Part shown: positions 46,677-54,372 of the stretch, piece by piece
Position numbering within the stretch: position 1 is the first letter of the stretch
How the letters are laid out: every line of letters begins with the position of its first letter
Origin: a virus
Length of the DNA: 64,000 nt
Direction: 5' to 3' (one strand)
IMG/VR virus record: IMGVR_UViG_3300032046_005540
Location: 62,001 to 126,000 of that record
Translations under genes and position numbers: made by a program
Notes under the pieces: generated by a model
What the model saw: the letters and a program-made list of their open reading frames with translations, nothing else
The model's database searches: none
What the model was told of the DNA's origin: nothing

Positions 46677-46796
46677 CAAAAAATACACTAACAAAAATAC
46701 AATAACAACAGGATTTTGAATACATAACCAAAGAGTAGCTACACAAAGTATAATTGTTAAAAAGATATGTAAAAATTTTAAAAATATATTAATCAT
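46677..46796 (-). CDS. Small two-helix membrane protein, 39 aa
   Basis: The ATG shares a base with the stop of the previous gene (TAATG). Two hydrophobic segments (FLHIFLTIILCVATLWLCI and VIVFLLVYF) flank QNPV. The layout equals the 39-residue protein at 23075-23194, including the TAATG coupling and the QNP turn. The two may be relatives or similar by chance; such short sequences prove little. Function unknown. Confidence 0.48.
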
Positions 46797-46996
46797 TACT
46801 TTTCTTCTTTTTTCTTAAGACGAACAAATTTCATTCCTTGGTTTTCATAAACTTCAGCAGAACCTTCCAACAACAATATTGGTAATTCATTAAGATCCAC
46901 AAATCCGTTTGAATATCTTCCATCAATCCAACGGATATCTTCTTTTTCTAAAATCTTCAAAATGTTCTTTTTTGTCATTAGTTCTCCTTTTACCAA
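46796..46996 (-). CDS. Hypothetical protein, 66 aa
   Basis: A small protein with ILKILEKEDIRWIDGRYSNGFVDL and IEVYEN-like C-terminal basic tail (VRLKKKEEK). An internal ATG at residue 7 (MTKKN) is another possible start, preceded by GGAG. It overlaps the upstream gene by 7 bases. No family recognised. Confidence 0.55.
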   Translation of the reverse strand: MVKGELMTKKNILKILEKEDIRWIDGRYSNGFVDLNELPILLLEGSAEVYENQGMKFVRLKKKEEK

Positions 46997-47220
46997 TTAA
47001 TGAAGTCATCTTTCTCTTTTGCAACCTCTTCGTTAAGAGAGTCTAAAGATATCTTTATACAATCTTTAAAACCATAAGCATACATTTTATCGTCTACAAC
47101 TTCTCCCTTTTCGTCAAAAGCGAAGAATGAACCTACAAAACAAACTTCTCCTTTGTATTTCTCTATAAAATCTTCAATTGCTTTTTCTATTGCTTGAAAG
47201 TTATTTTTTGCTTTTTTCAT
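46990..47220 (-). CDS. Hypothetical protein, 76 aa
   Basis: Short alpha/beta protein: a helix (NFQAIEKAIEDFIEKYKG), a strand pair (EVCFVGSFFAFDEKGEVV) and an acidic end. The layout is seen in small phage proteins of unknown role. It overlaps the 190-residue gene upstream by 20 bases and the next gene by 7. Confidence 0.55.
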   Translation of the reverse strand: MKKAKNNFQAIEKAIEDFIEKYKGEVCFVGSFFAFDEKGEVVDDKMYAYGFKDCIKISLDSLNEEVAKEKDDFINW

Positions 47221-47773
47221 TTTTATTCACCTCCTCTTTTCCTAAAGATTTTTTCAACTTCTCTTTTAACTCTTCTCCAGATAATTGACTCTTCGGTAAA
47301 TTTTCAATTTTAGTATCCTCTATCCTATTATACACCCTTTCACTTCGCTTGGAGACAAAATTTTTATAATTTTTTAGTTGATCGTCACTTGTTATCAATC
47401 CCATCTTAATTTTGTAATTCTCGTTTGCAGTTTCAAATAAAAAATCAATAAAGTCCTTAAATTGTTCTTTGGATAAATTTTTGTTCCTTTTCCAAAAGTT
47501 AGTAATTTTGAACGCCTCCAACCTAAAGGAAGCTGAAGATTCCATAACATATGTTTCTCCATAAGCTTCTTTATACTTCTTTAGAAAATAACGGATAAAG
47601 TGTTGACAATTCCATTCTTCCACATGAATATTCAAATCCATATCTTTGTGGTTCTTTGTGGAAAACACTTTAGGTTCTTCAAAGTCAAGCTGGTTCTTTA
47701 GGCGTTTAAGCTCCTTTTGCTGCTTTTCTAAAGTATGTAGTAGTAGGTTATATTCGATAGGGTCAATTTGCAT
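47201..47773 (-). CDS. Hypothetical helical protein, 190 aa
   Basis: Begins with a coiled coil (LLLHTLEKQQKELKRLKNQL), continues with a mixed region (HVEEWNCQHFIRYFLKKYKEAYG; FKDFIDFLFETANENYKIKMG) and ends in a Lys/Glu-rich tail. No catalytic motif. The middle has some resemblance to replication initiator or helicase-loader helices but too little to name. It lies among small proteins upstream of the L,D-transpeptidase gene. Confidence 0.62.
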   Translation of the reverse strand: MQIDPIEYNLLLHTLEKQQKELKRLKNQLDFEEPKVFSTKNHKDMDLNIHVEEWNCQHFIRYFLKKYKEAYGETYVMESSASFRLEAFKITNFWKRNKNLSKEQFKDFIDFLFETANENYKIKMGLITSDDQLKNYKNFVSKRSERVYNRIEDTKIENLPKSQLSGEELKEKLKKSLGKEEVNKNEKSKK

Positions 47774-47793
47774 TTAAGTTTCTTATTCCACTT

Positions 47794-48114
47794 TTAATTT
47801 TGAAGATATTTATCTATTACCTTTTTAAACTCTTCGTTCATTAAAACATTATTTTTTTCAAGTAACTTTTCCGCTAACTCTTTAAAAATATCTAAAGGTA
47901 ATCCCGTCCCTAAAAGCCCTTTTTTAAAAGGAACACTTTGTCCTTTTGCGTCTTTTACATTTTTCCAATCTAATACACTATATTTTAAAAAAGTCAAAAT
48001 TCGATTTATAGGGGAACCTTTTAATTTAAGCCAATTTATACCAGCTACAGGAGTAAGTTTTTGACAAATAAAAGTTGCACCCTCAATTTCAATAGTAAAT
48101 TTTTCATTAATCAT
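47794..48114 (-). CDS. Hypothetical protein, 106 aa
   Basis: FTIEIEGATFICQKLTPVAGINWLKL opens the protein, and the rest is helical (LPLDIFKELAEKLLEKNNVLMNEEFKKVI). The layout of a small beta start and a helical rest recalls phage tail assembly chaperone-like proteins. That is only an impression, and there are no tail genes nearby. A clear GGAG site precedes its ATG. Confidence 0.55.
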   Translation of the reverse strand: MINEKFTIEIEGATFICQKLTPVAGINWLKLKGSPINRILTFLKYSVLDWKNVKDAKGQSVPFKKGLLGTGLPLDIFKELAEKLLEKNNVLMNEEFKKVIDKYLQN

Positions 48115-48170
48115 AAAATTATATTCTCCTTTCTATTCTATAAATAGTTATGAATAATCCCCTTTATTTA

Positions 48171-48614
48171 TTATTTAATGATCTCTCGGTCTTCGGCAAC
48201 CCAATCTAACCAACTAACTCCTGTATGGGGGTTATTTCCAGCATCAACCAAAAAATGTTTGAAATATTTCTTCTCTGGATAGTTAAGGTTTGTTTGATTT
48301 AAGAATGCTTCTTTTGAATCAAATATCTCTATAAAAACCCATCCGTTACTCTCTGCCATATAGTTAGTTTTAAGATAAGAGGCAAGCGTTAGAACTTCTT
48401 CTTTAGTAGCTTTTTCAGATACTAAAATTACTTTTCGTGATCCAAGTCCATAGTCCCTAAATACTTCATATTTAATGAGAAGTTGTTCTACTTTTTCTTG
48501 CAATTGATATTGCCCAGATGGCAAGTTGTTATTTTTAGGATCATTTCCACAAGAAAGACTGAAAAGAAATATTCCTAACAAAAAAATACCCAAAACTTCT
48601 TCTATCCATTTCAT
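48171..48614 (-). CDS. Lipoprotein, 147 aa
   Basis: The preferred start is the ATG at 48614, eight bases after a perfect AGGAGG; a longer frame overlaps the barrel-like gene. The first 22 residues (MKWIEEVLGIFLLGIFLFSLSC) form a type II signal peptide with lipobox LSLSC. The mature part is soluble (VEQLLIKYEVFRDYGLGSRKVILVSE; WVFIEIFDSKEAF). It would be anchored in a membrane of a Gram-negative host. Phage lipoproteins often block superinfection or protect the envelope, but this protein has no recognised family. Confidence 0.75.
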   Translation of the reverse strand: MKWIEEVLGIFLLGIFLFSLSCGNDPKNNNLPSGQYQLQEKVEQLLIKYEVFRDYGLGSRKVILVSEKATKEEVLTLASYLKTNYMAESNGWVFIEIFDSKEAFLNQTNLNYPEKKYFKHFLVDAGNNPHTGVSWLDWVAEDREIIK

Positions 48615-48640
48615 AACTTTTCCTCCTTTTTTTAATGCTT

Positions 48641-49348
48641 TTACATCCTTCCAATAGGTAGAACACAACCAATACCTATACCTACATCCCAATTACCATG
48701 ATTTTTAGAATACATATCATAACCAAAATTCAAATTTAAAGGGCCCATTCCAACAATACATCCAAAAGATATTCCTAATTTATTATTAGACTTCATTGAT
48801 TCTTCATCTGGATTATCTTTAAGAAGATAGTCATTTTGCCAAACCCTAAATGTATCATCATGATATTTTCGATAATTTGTCCAACCATACCATCTTAAAG
48901 CCACATACGGGATTACTATATTACCCCCATATTTTTTAAAAATTTCTGGAGTATAGTTATCTCCCAATAAAATAGAATGAGATACACCTATACCTACAGA
49001 ACGAGATTCTTTTTGAATTCCCATGAATTTACTTTTATAAAAATGTTCCACTCTATCTATAGAAAAATTATAAACTTTATTCTGATCAACAAATTTACTA
49101 ACTTTCCCATCAAAATATAAACCCCACTCATGAGGTCCTGTAACTACAAAATAAAATCCTAAAGGTTGCTCTGGAAATCCTCCCACATAACCTACACCTA
49201 TATAACTTGGGGTACTTTCCAACTCTGCTCCATGAGATTTTGAAACTCCTAACAAACATACACATCCTGCACATACACAGAATAACAAGAAAATCAATGC
49301 TAATACTACTCCTATTGTTGCTCCAAATCCTTTTCTTACACTACCCAT
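48641..49348 (-). CDS. Possible secreted or outer-membrane beta-barrel-like protein
   Basis: A hydrophobic segment near the N-terminus (VVLALIFLLFCVCAGCVCLL) is followed by a mature part rich in alternating polar-apolar strands with many Tyr and Gly: YIGVGYVGGF, GFYFVVTG, EWGLYFDG, SVGIGVSHSI, NWDVGIGIGCVLPIG. Such strands are typical of outer-membrane barrels. This would be unusual for a phage, where one possible role is altering the host surface. The promoter-like element at 49370 lies directly upstream. A simple secreted beta protein is an alternative. Confidence 0.55.
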   Translation of the reverse strand: MGSVRKGFGATIGVVLALIFLLFCVCAGCVCLLGVSKSHGAELESTPSYIGVGYVGGFPEQPLGFYFVVTGPHEWGLYFDGKVSKFVDQNKVYNFSIDRVEHFYKSKFMGIQKESRSVGIGVSHSILLGDNYTPEIFKKYGGNIVIPYVALRWYGWTNYRKYHDDTFRVWQNDYLLKDNPDEESMKSNNKLGISFGCIVGMGPLNLNFGYDMYSKNHGNWDVGIGIGCVLPIGRM

Positions 49349-49369
49349 GACTTACCTCCTTATTTAATG

Positions 49370-49400
49370 TTAATATATTATACACAAAATCATAGGAGGG
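49370..49400 (-). promoter_or_regulatory. Promoter-like element with CTCCT box, copy 3
   Basis: The minus strand reads CTCCTATG-ATTTTGTGTATAATATATTAAC, 22 bases above the barrel-like gene. The CCTCCT arm is complementary to the AGGAGG binding site downstream. The core TTTTGTGTATAATATATTAA is identical to copy 1. It probably starts a transcript reading into the barrel, lipoprotein and later genes. Confidence 0.68.
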
Positions 49401-49429
49401 AGTGCTATTTATTTACTTTTTTAAAGTCT

Positions 49430-49954
49430 CTATAATACAATTTTTAATACTTTCTTCTCCTTTAAATCTAATTCATTCTCCAATCTACTATTCAAATGTC
49501 TTTTCATATCAAAACATCCTTTTGCCCCTTTAAACCAAAACTCAAATCTGTCTTCATGCAATTCTGCTTTTTTCAAAATTCTTTTTGTATTATGATAAGG
49601 AGCCAAAACAACAACCCGATTATATTTTGAAAAATCAGGGTGACTTTGTTTTATTTTTTCACTCATTTCATTCATAGTTTTCTTATTAAATTCATCAATT
49701 CGTTGCCTTTCTTCTTTAGATATATCTCTCATATATCGGGGGTATTCTTGCCAAGTATCATTGTATGGTTCAATTAAAGTATCAGGATTTAAAAACCCAT
49801 ATTTAGAAGATAAAATTACAATATCTGCTTTCAATTGTTCTGCGATACTTTTACATAATCTAAATTGAGGAGATATAGAATAACATTCTATCGCTTTTGT
49901 GGGTGCTTTTGTTTTACTTTTAGAACAACCAATAATACATAAAATTTTATTCAT
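49430..49954 (-). CDS. DUF6884-like protein, 174 aa
   Basis: LCIIGCSKSKTKAPTKAIECYSISPQF and DIVILSSKYGFLNPDTLIEPYNDTW match the DUF6884 pattern: C-S-x-x-K early, then Y-x-S and (L)SSKYG(L/F)L...P...YD. These proteins are found in phages and bacteria and have been linked to nucleic-acid base modification and YaaA-like folds, without established reaction. RVVVLAPYH follows. The conserved CSxSK near the N-terminus recalls the Cys motif of the ArcS-like protein, which is notable in this genome. It overlaps no gene and follows the GIY-YIG-like gene by 7 bases. Confidence 0.65.
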   Translation of the reverse strand: MNKILCIIGCSKSKTKAPTKAIECYSISPQFRLCKSIAEQLKADIVILSSKYGFLNPDTLIEPYNDTWQEYPRYMRDISKEERQRIDEFNKKTMNEMSEKIKQSHPDFSKYNRVVVLAPYHNTKRILKKAELHEDRFEFWFKGAKGCFDMKRHLNSRLENELDLKEKKVLKIVL

Positions 49955-49961
49955 TTCTAAC

Positions 49962-50342
49962 CTAACCTCTATTAAGTGGGGGGTGTGTAAAATGATCTCC
50001 TTCGAATTTTTTCAACAACATATTTTCTAAATCTCTCGCTTCTTTTTTAGTATCAACAGAAATAATTAAAACATACTTTTTCCCTTTTACTCGTAAAAAT
50101 CTATTTATTCTTTTATTTGTTTCTTGAGATGGTCCAGGATTATAATATCCACTCCACCTTATTCTTACATCATCGTCTGCTTTTCCAAGATATAAAATAT
50201 CCGATCCTCCCACTGGATGATTAAGAACTTTATCCCAAAAAATAACATAAACCGCAGGGCATTTAGGAAATGTTCCAATGTTTTCCCTAGTAAGAAGAAA
50301 ACATTTACACTCATACATTTCCTGTAACTCTTTGCTGTTCAT
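49962..50342 (-). CDS. GIY-YIG-like nuclease domain protein, 126 aa
   Basis: PAVYVIFWDK corresponds to the GIY strand and ILYLGKADDDVRIRW to YIG, with the Arg. KKEARDLENMLLKKF carries the catalytic-type Glu, and HPPLNRG ends the domain with the Asn. This is the order of GIY-YIG nucleases. It has no DNA-binding extension like typical homing endonucleases, so repair or defence against other elements is possible too. Copy 4 of the promoter-like element lies directly upstream. Confidence 0.72.
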   Translation of the reverse strand: MNSKELQEMYECKCFLLTRENIGTFPKCPAVYVIFWDKVLNHPVGGSDILYLGKADDDVRIRWSGYYNPGPSQETNKRINRFLRVKGKKYVLIISVDTKKEARDLENMLLKKFEGDHFTHPPLNRG

Positions 50343-50367
50343 AATCTCCTCCTTTGTTTTTGTTCTT

Positions 50368-50395
50368 TAATCTATTATACACAAAATACAGGAGA
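50368..50395 (-). promoter_or_regulatory. Promoter-like element with CTCCT box, copy 4
   Basis: The minus strand reads CTCCTGT-ATTTTGTGTATAATAGATTAAAG, 26 bases above the GIY-YIG-like gene. One base differs in the core from copies 1 to 3 (TAATAGATT instead of TAATATATT). The CTCCT box sits ten bases before TATAAT, as in copy 1. The helicase gene ends 60 bases before, so transcription can be restarted here. Confidence 0.66.
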
Positions 50396-50454
50396 TAGAT
50401 GCCCCCTATTATAATAAAATACAATAAAATCCACTAAATTTAACACTTTTATTA

Positions 50455-51936
50455 TCAACGTTTTACCTCTTTTATTACCACCCTAAACAATGCCTCTGAT
50501 TTATAAAGTCTTTTCCGCTTATTACTATGAGTCTTTAAATACTTATAAGGATCAAGAAAGTCAACCACTATCGCTGAAGTCTTTTCTTCAGTTTCTGTTT
50601 TGTAAGGTGTTAAACACCTAAGACGCTGAAATACTTTGATAGCAGACTTCCCTCCAGCAGCAATTACTACAACATCTAAATTTTGAACGTCAATCCCCTC
50701 ATCGCCTAAAGTTGTAATCAAACATAACAACCTTTTATCTTTTAAATCCTGAAATGTTTTTATTCTAAAATCAGTTTCGTCATTACCTTGTAAAAATATA
50801 GAGCTAGGAATTAACTCTTGAAGAATTTCTCCATGCTTTATTTTACTAACTAATACCATTGAAGACTTTCCTCTTTCCATCAAATTCTTTACCACTCTAC
50901 TTATAATGTTATTACGAAGGGTATTCTCCACAATACATTCTTTATAAATCGTCGTATAAGCCTTACTTGAAGGTCCAATGTTTTTAGGAAGTTTAATTAA
51001 ATGTATAGTAGGAGCAACTAAAAACCCACCTTTGATCAAGTCAGAATAACTAATTTCATATATCAAAGGACCAACTAAACCTTCAATATATAAATCAGTA
51101 TTATCCTCTCTAAATAAAGTTCCACTTCCACCGATTATATATTCTGCTTCTTTAATTTGGGTTAAAACAAATCTGTAACTTGCTGCCGAACAATGATGTG
51201 ACTCGTCCACCCAAACAAATTTCATCTCCTTAATTAACTTTTTTACATTTTCTTTTTCAGCAACTTTTGTAAGAGAAACCTCTTTCTTTTCTTTAGGTTC
51301 TAATGTATACTTTTTATCATAAGCAGAAATTGCAGATTGAATTGTTATAATCGTAACTCCGTCAAATTTAATATCACATTGACCATCTCCAACTATTCCT
51401 ACAGGAACTTGAGGCAGAAACTTTTGAAACTTTTCTTTCGTTTGATATGCAATATCAATACTTTGACAAAAAATAACAAAAGGAAAGATATTCAATCGGG
51501 CACAAACCATAGTCATTAATACCGTCTTTCCACTTCTAATCCTTGCCCAAATTCTTCCTCTTTTATGTTTTAGGATAGCTTCAACTGCATCCTTTTGATA
51601 AGGCCTTTCTTCAACACCTACTAACTCAAGAAGCTCTCCTTTTGTATAAATAGGTCTAAAATCTTCTATTTCATATGGAATAGAACTAGATTTTAAAACT
51701 TCTAAAACAATTGGTAGATGACCAGTTAAAAACTTACCAGAAGCTTTTGAAAACAAATGTTGTTGCCCATCCCATTGTTCTCGAACATATTTATTTTTTG
51801 AGGTAGCTTTTATAAAGAAACTATGTTGCACTTCATAAGCAAGTAAATTGTAGAGATCTTCAAAAATTTCTTTGGAAGGACTGAGAGGAATAAGTTGGGA
51901 ATACACTACACCTATCTTTACTTTGTAATTTTCCAT
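50455..51936 (-). CDS. SF2 DNA helicase, UvsW-like
   Basis: Motifs in order: ARIRSGKTVLM (Walker A), FVIFCQSIDIAYQT (Ia), VWVDESHHCSA (DESH, motif II), GGSGTLFRED (III), LLCLITTLGDEGIDV (V) and FQRLRCLTPY (VI, with the usual RxGR arginine layout reduced). At 493 residues it is near T4 UvsW, a branch-migration helicase that unwinds R-loops and recombination intermediates. The N-terminal 100 residues resemble the UvsW accessory domain. It is accompanied by RecA and Rad50/Mre11-like proteins elsewhere in the window. Confidence 0.85.
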   Translation of the reverse strand: MENYKVKIGVVYSQLIPLSPSKEIFEDLYNLLAYEVQHSFFIKATSKNKYVREQWDGQQHLFSKASGKFLTGHLPIVLEVLKSSSIPYEIEDFRPIYTKGELLELVGVEERPYQKDAVEAILKHKRGRIWARIRSGKTVLMTMVCARLNIFPFVIFCQSIDIAYQTKEKFQKFLPQVPVGIVGDGQCDIKFDGVTIITIQSAISAYDKKYTLEPKEKKEVSLTKVAEKENVKKLIKEMKFVWVDESHHCSAASYRFVLTQIKEAEYIIGGSGTLFREDNTDLYIEGLVGPLIYEISYSDLIKGGFLVAPTIHLIKLPKNIGPSSKAYTTIYKECIVENTLRNNIISRVVKNLMERGKSSMVLVSKIKHGEILQELIPSSIFLQGNDETDFRIKTFQDLKDKRLLCLITTLGDEGIDVQNLDVVVIAAGGKSAIKVFQRLRCLTPYKTETEEKTSAIVVDFLDPYKYLKTHSNKRKRLYKSEALFRVVIKEVKR

Positions 51937-51941
51937 TTTAC

Positions 51942-52163
51942 TTAGACTTTTTCTACACCTTCTATACTTTTAATAGAGTCTTTATAATACAAAACAGTTC
52001 TTTCTTTAATATAAGAATCCTTACTTGGTATAAACTTCATACCAATAGAATCTAAGTCATTCCAAACAAGAATTCCAAAAAATAACTCTCCATTTTCATT
52101 TTTAAAAGTAACTTTTACTTTACTATTTATAAGAGAATCCAAAAATTCTTTACTATTCATCAT
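51942..52163 (-). CDS. Hypothetical Sm/SH3-like protein, 73 aa
   Basis: A short beta-rich protein: SKVKVTFKNENGELFFGILVWNDLDSIGMKF and ERTVLYYKDSIKSIE. The twisted strand pattern with N-E-N-G and IGMKF is that of small SH3/Sm-like barrels. It overlaps the gene upstream by 11 bases. Function unknown; an RNA- or DNA-binding role is a guess. Confidence 0.6.
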   Translation of the reverse strand: MMNSKEFLDSLINSKVKVTFKNENGELFFGILVWNDLDSIGMKFIPSKDSYIKERTVLYYKDSIKSIEGVEKV

Positions 52164-52437
52164 ACACCGCCTTTCTCATAGTATCTATATCATTTTGTGG
52201 AAATTCTTCACTTGTAAGATAAATAACACCAATAGGTGTTTCTACTAATACTTTCAAAAGAAGCCCTCGATAACTTGTACAATTTGTAAAATCAACCAAA
52301 GAACATTTCTCTTTTAAAATTTTTTGTAATTCCTCTAATGTATCCGGATGTAAATAAAGGTATTTAGGCCTTTCTCCAGTCGCTTCAATAAACTTTTCTA
52401 TTGCTTCCTCTAATTTATCTAACATATAAGTATCCAT
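52153..52437 (-). CDS. Hypothetical protein, 94 aa
   Basis: The sequence has the pattern LEEAIEKFIEATGERPKYLYLHPDTLEELQKIL, then VETPIGVIYLTSE. Helix-strand-helix with P-K-Y-L-x-x-x-P is often met in small phage proteins of unknown function. It overlaps the next gene by 11 bases. No family recognised. Confidence 0.6.
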   Translation of the reverse strand: MDTYMLDKLEEAIEKFIEATGERPKYLYLHPDTLEELQKILKEKCSLVDFTNCTSYRGLLLKVLVETPIGVIYLTSEEFPQNDIDTMRKAVYDE

Positions 52438-52482
52438 TTTTCTCCTTTACTTAAAATACAATCGCTAAACAAAACATTAACT

Positions 52483-52608
52483 TTATTTCTTTTCTTCTTT
52501 TGGATATAATCCTTTTTCTCGAAGGCGCTGTAATAAGTTTTCAAATGGTCTATAAGTATGGCCTTGTAGTCTTTTTTCTTTCTTTTCAAACCTTTTATCT
52601 TTATTCAT
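52483..52608 (-). CDS. Small basic protein, 41 aa
   Basis: A Lys/Arg-rich ORF (MNKDKRFEKKEKRLQGHTYRP...) with helical rest (FENLLQRLREKG). It fills the 178-base gap before the 94-residue gene. High charge suggests nucleic-acid contact. Only weak evidence beyond an open frame and fitting position. Confidence 0.42.
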   Translation of the reverse strand: MNKDKRFEKKEKRLQGHTYRPFENLLQRLREKGLYPKEEKK

Positions 52609-52615
52609 TTCTTAC

Positions 52616-53386
52616 TCACTTTATTTCTTTAAGATGATTAAACATAGATTGAGGAATCGATAAGTAAACACCATCTACAATATTTTTAACAACATCAATA
52701 ACCTTATTTGCTTGCAGTAAAGTATAAGTTGTAAAATCTTTATCCGAAATCTCTTTAAATGTATTTAAATAATCTTCAGGAATAACAACACCAGGAATTT
52801 TTGATAAATTATCTAAATGATTTTTAGATTTTGGAATCATTATACCTAATAACACAGGTAAATTATATGGTTCTATTTCTTTTAAAAATTTTAATGCTTG
52901 ACTTATAGTAAATACAGGTTGCGTTTGAAGGTAATCAGCACCAGCATCTATTTTACTTTGTAAATATTTGTGATCTATATTATTCGGATCTACGGCAACA
53001 CCAACCAAAATATTATAAGACTTTACTAACTTAATTACATCAACTATACACGCCCCACTCCAAAATCCTTTACTATGAGGATCCCCAGATAAAACAAGTA
53101 TTATATTTACACCAATTGATGCTGCCTGAAGCATATCAGATCTTATTATAACTTCAGATCTCCCAGAAAGAGGATAATGAACAATTACTTTAAAGCCTTC
53201 GGATATCAAATATTGTGCAGTATAAAGAGCTGGTAATTTAGGTTTTCCCATTGGATTAGAAACAACACTAATAGTATCAATACCTACTTCTTTAAGTATT
53301 TTAATATGTTGAGATAGTTCTTTTAAATTTCCACTACCCGGAGGAATAATTTCAACAACTTTTGTAAAATTTGAAAACAATTTCAT
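52616..53386 (-). CDS. Methylenetetrahydrofolate reductase-like protein
   Basis: A TIM-barrel protein with EIIPPG at 12-17 (E12 matches the catalytic Glu of MTHFR), the LSGDPH loop at 99-104 and KIDAGADYLQTQPVF at 145-159, the three landmarks of the MTHFR family. The family reduces 5,10-methylene-THF to 5-methyl-THF with FAD, feeding methionine and SAM. The GDPH has His where GDP(P) is normal. It stands at the end of a gene run with several SAM methyltransferases, so it may support methyl supply (inference). It overlaps the CgeB-like gene by ATGA. Confidence 0.82.
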   Translation of the reverse strand: MKLFSNFTKVVEIIPPGSGNLKELSQHIKILKEVGIDTISVVSNPMGKPKLPALYTAQYLISEGFKVIVHYPLSGRSEVIIRSDMLQAASIGVNIILVLSGDPHSKGFWSGACIVDVIKLVKSYNILVGVAVDPNNIDHKYLQSKIDAGADYLQTQPVFTISQALKFLKEIEPYNLPVLLGIMIPKSKNHLDNLSKIPGVVIPEDYLNTFKEISDKDFTTYTLLQANKVIDVVKNIVDGVYLSIPQSMFNHLKEIK

Positions 53387-54372
53387 ATTTGCCTCATTAC
53401 TTCTAAATATTGGTTAACTCTAGTGGTAATTGTATGATTTTTCATTACTTCTTCCTGACCACATTTTGCTATTTGTTCTCTTTCATCGTCATGTTCTAAA
53501 TAATATATAACTTTAAATTTTAAATCTTCAATTGTTCCATCATAAGTTACTAAATGTTTCCCAGGAATAAAAAACTTTTCAAGATTATCCATAGGAGGAC
53601 AAATGAAAAAACATCCACAACCCATTGCTTTAAAAATTCTATCCGAAATTTTCCAACCCATATTATCTTTTATTACATGAAGAGTATCAAATGTTATTTT
53701 AGATTGCCTATAAACATTAGTCATTTCAGAACCATAAAGACATTGGTCGGAAGAATTTTCAGATATATTTCCAATAACCTTAACTTTACAAAAATCTTTT
53801 AAAGTATTAATACATTCCTCTCTCCTAAAAATGTTACGGCCTCTTTGCGAATTGCCTATAAAACAAATGTCATAAATTTCATAATTAGTATCTAACCTTT
53901 CAATTAAAGGTTTATAATATGTTTGATCATAATATTGGGGCAAAAACACTGCATTTTTTGCATAATCTTTTAATATTTCTGCCATTCCTTCAACTGATGT
54001 TATAATTAAATCAAATACTCCTTTATATCTACCCCAATATCCTAAATCATTTTTTGGTTTATAAGCATCAGCATTCCATAAAACTAACTTAAATCCCAAT
54101 TGTGATATTTTTTCAAAAAACTCTCTTGGTTCAACTCCTGCTCCAGTTACAAATACATAATCTGGATTAAATAATTTTACTGATTCAACCATATGAGTTT
54201 CATAGTTATATTTGGCAGTACCAGGAGGCAAAGGATGTTCATAGGGTAAACATCTTTCTGGCTCAATTAAACATTTAACTAAAACTTCATAGCCCAAATC
54301 TTTCATTTCCCGAGCAATCAAAAGACCATTTTGATAAGGCAAATTACAATAAACAAATGTTACTATTTTCAA
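53383..54372 (-). CDS. CgeB-like glycosyltransferase, paralogue 1
   Basis: The protein has an N-terminal Rossmann-like half (KLVLWNADAYKPKNDLGYW; TSVEGMAEILKDY) and a C-terminal GT-B half with DRIFKAMGCGCFFICPPMD, LEKFFIPGKHLVTYDG and a repeat-like EDLKFKVIYYLEHDDEREQIA. That C-terminal pattern is the Glyco_trans_1_2/CgeB signature. It shares this with the genes at 55391-56347 and 56344-57285. Acceptor and sugar are unknown. ATGA overlaps with both neighbours show tight coupling. Confidence 0.78.
   Translation of the reverse strand: MKIVTFVYCNLPYQNGLLIAREMKDLGYEVLVKCLIEPERCLPYEHPLPPGTAKYNYETHMVESVKLFNPDYVFVTGAGVEPREFFEKISQLGFKLVLWNADAYKPKNDLGYWGRYKGVFDLIITSVEGMAEILKDYAKNAVFLPQYYDQTYYKPLIERLDTNYEIYDICFIGNSQRGRNIFRREECINTLKDFCKVKVIGNISENSSDQCLYGSEMTNVYRQSKITFDTLHVIKDNMGWKISDRIFKAMGCGCFFICPPMDNLEKFFIPGKHLVTYDGTIEDLKFKVIYYLEHDDEREQIAKCGQEEVMKNHTITTRVNQYLEVMRQI

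Noticed and set aside
48171-48692. Longer start of the lipoprotein gene
   Set aside because: The upstream codons overlap the barrel-like gene and would bury the signal peptide; the ATG at 48614 has AGGAGG and a proper lipoprotein signal.
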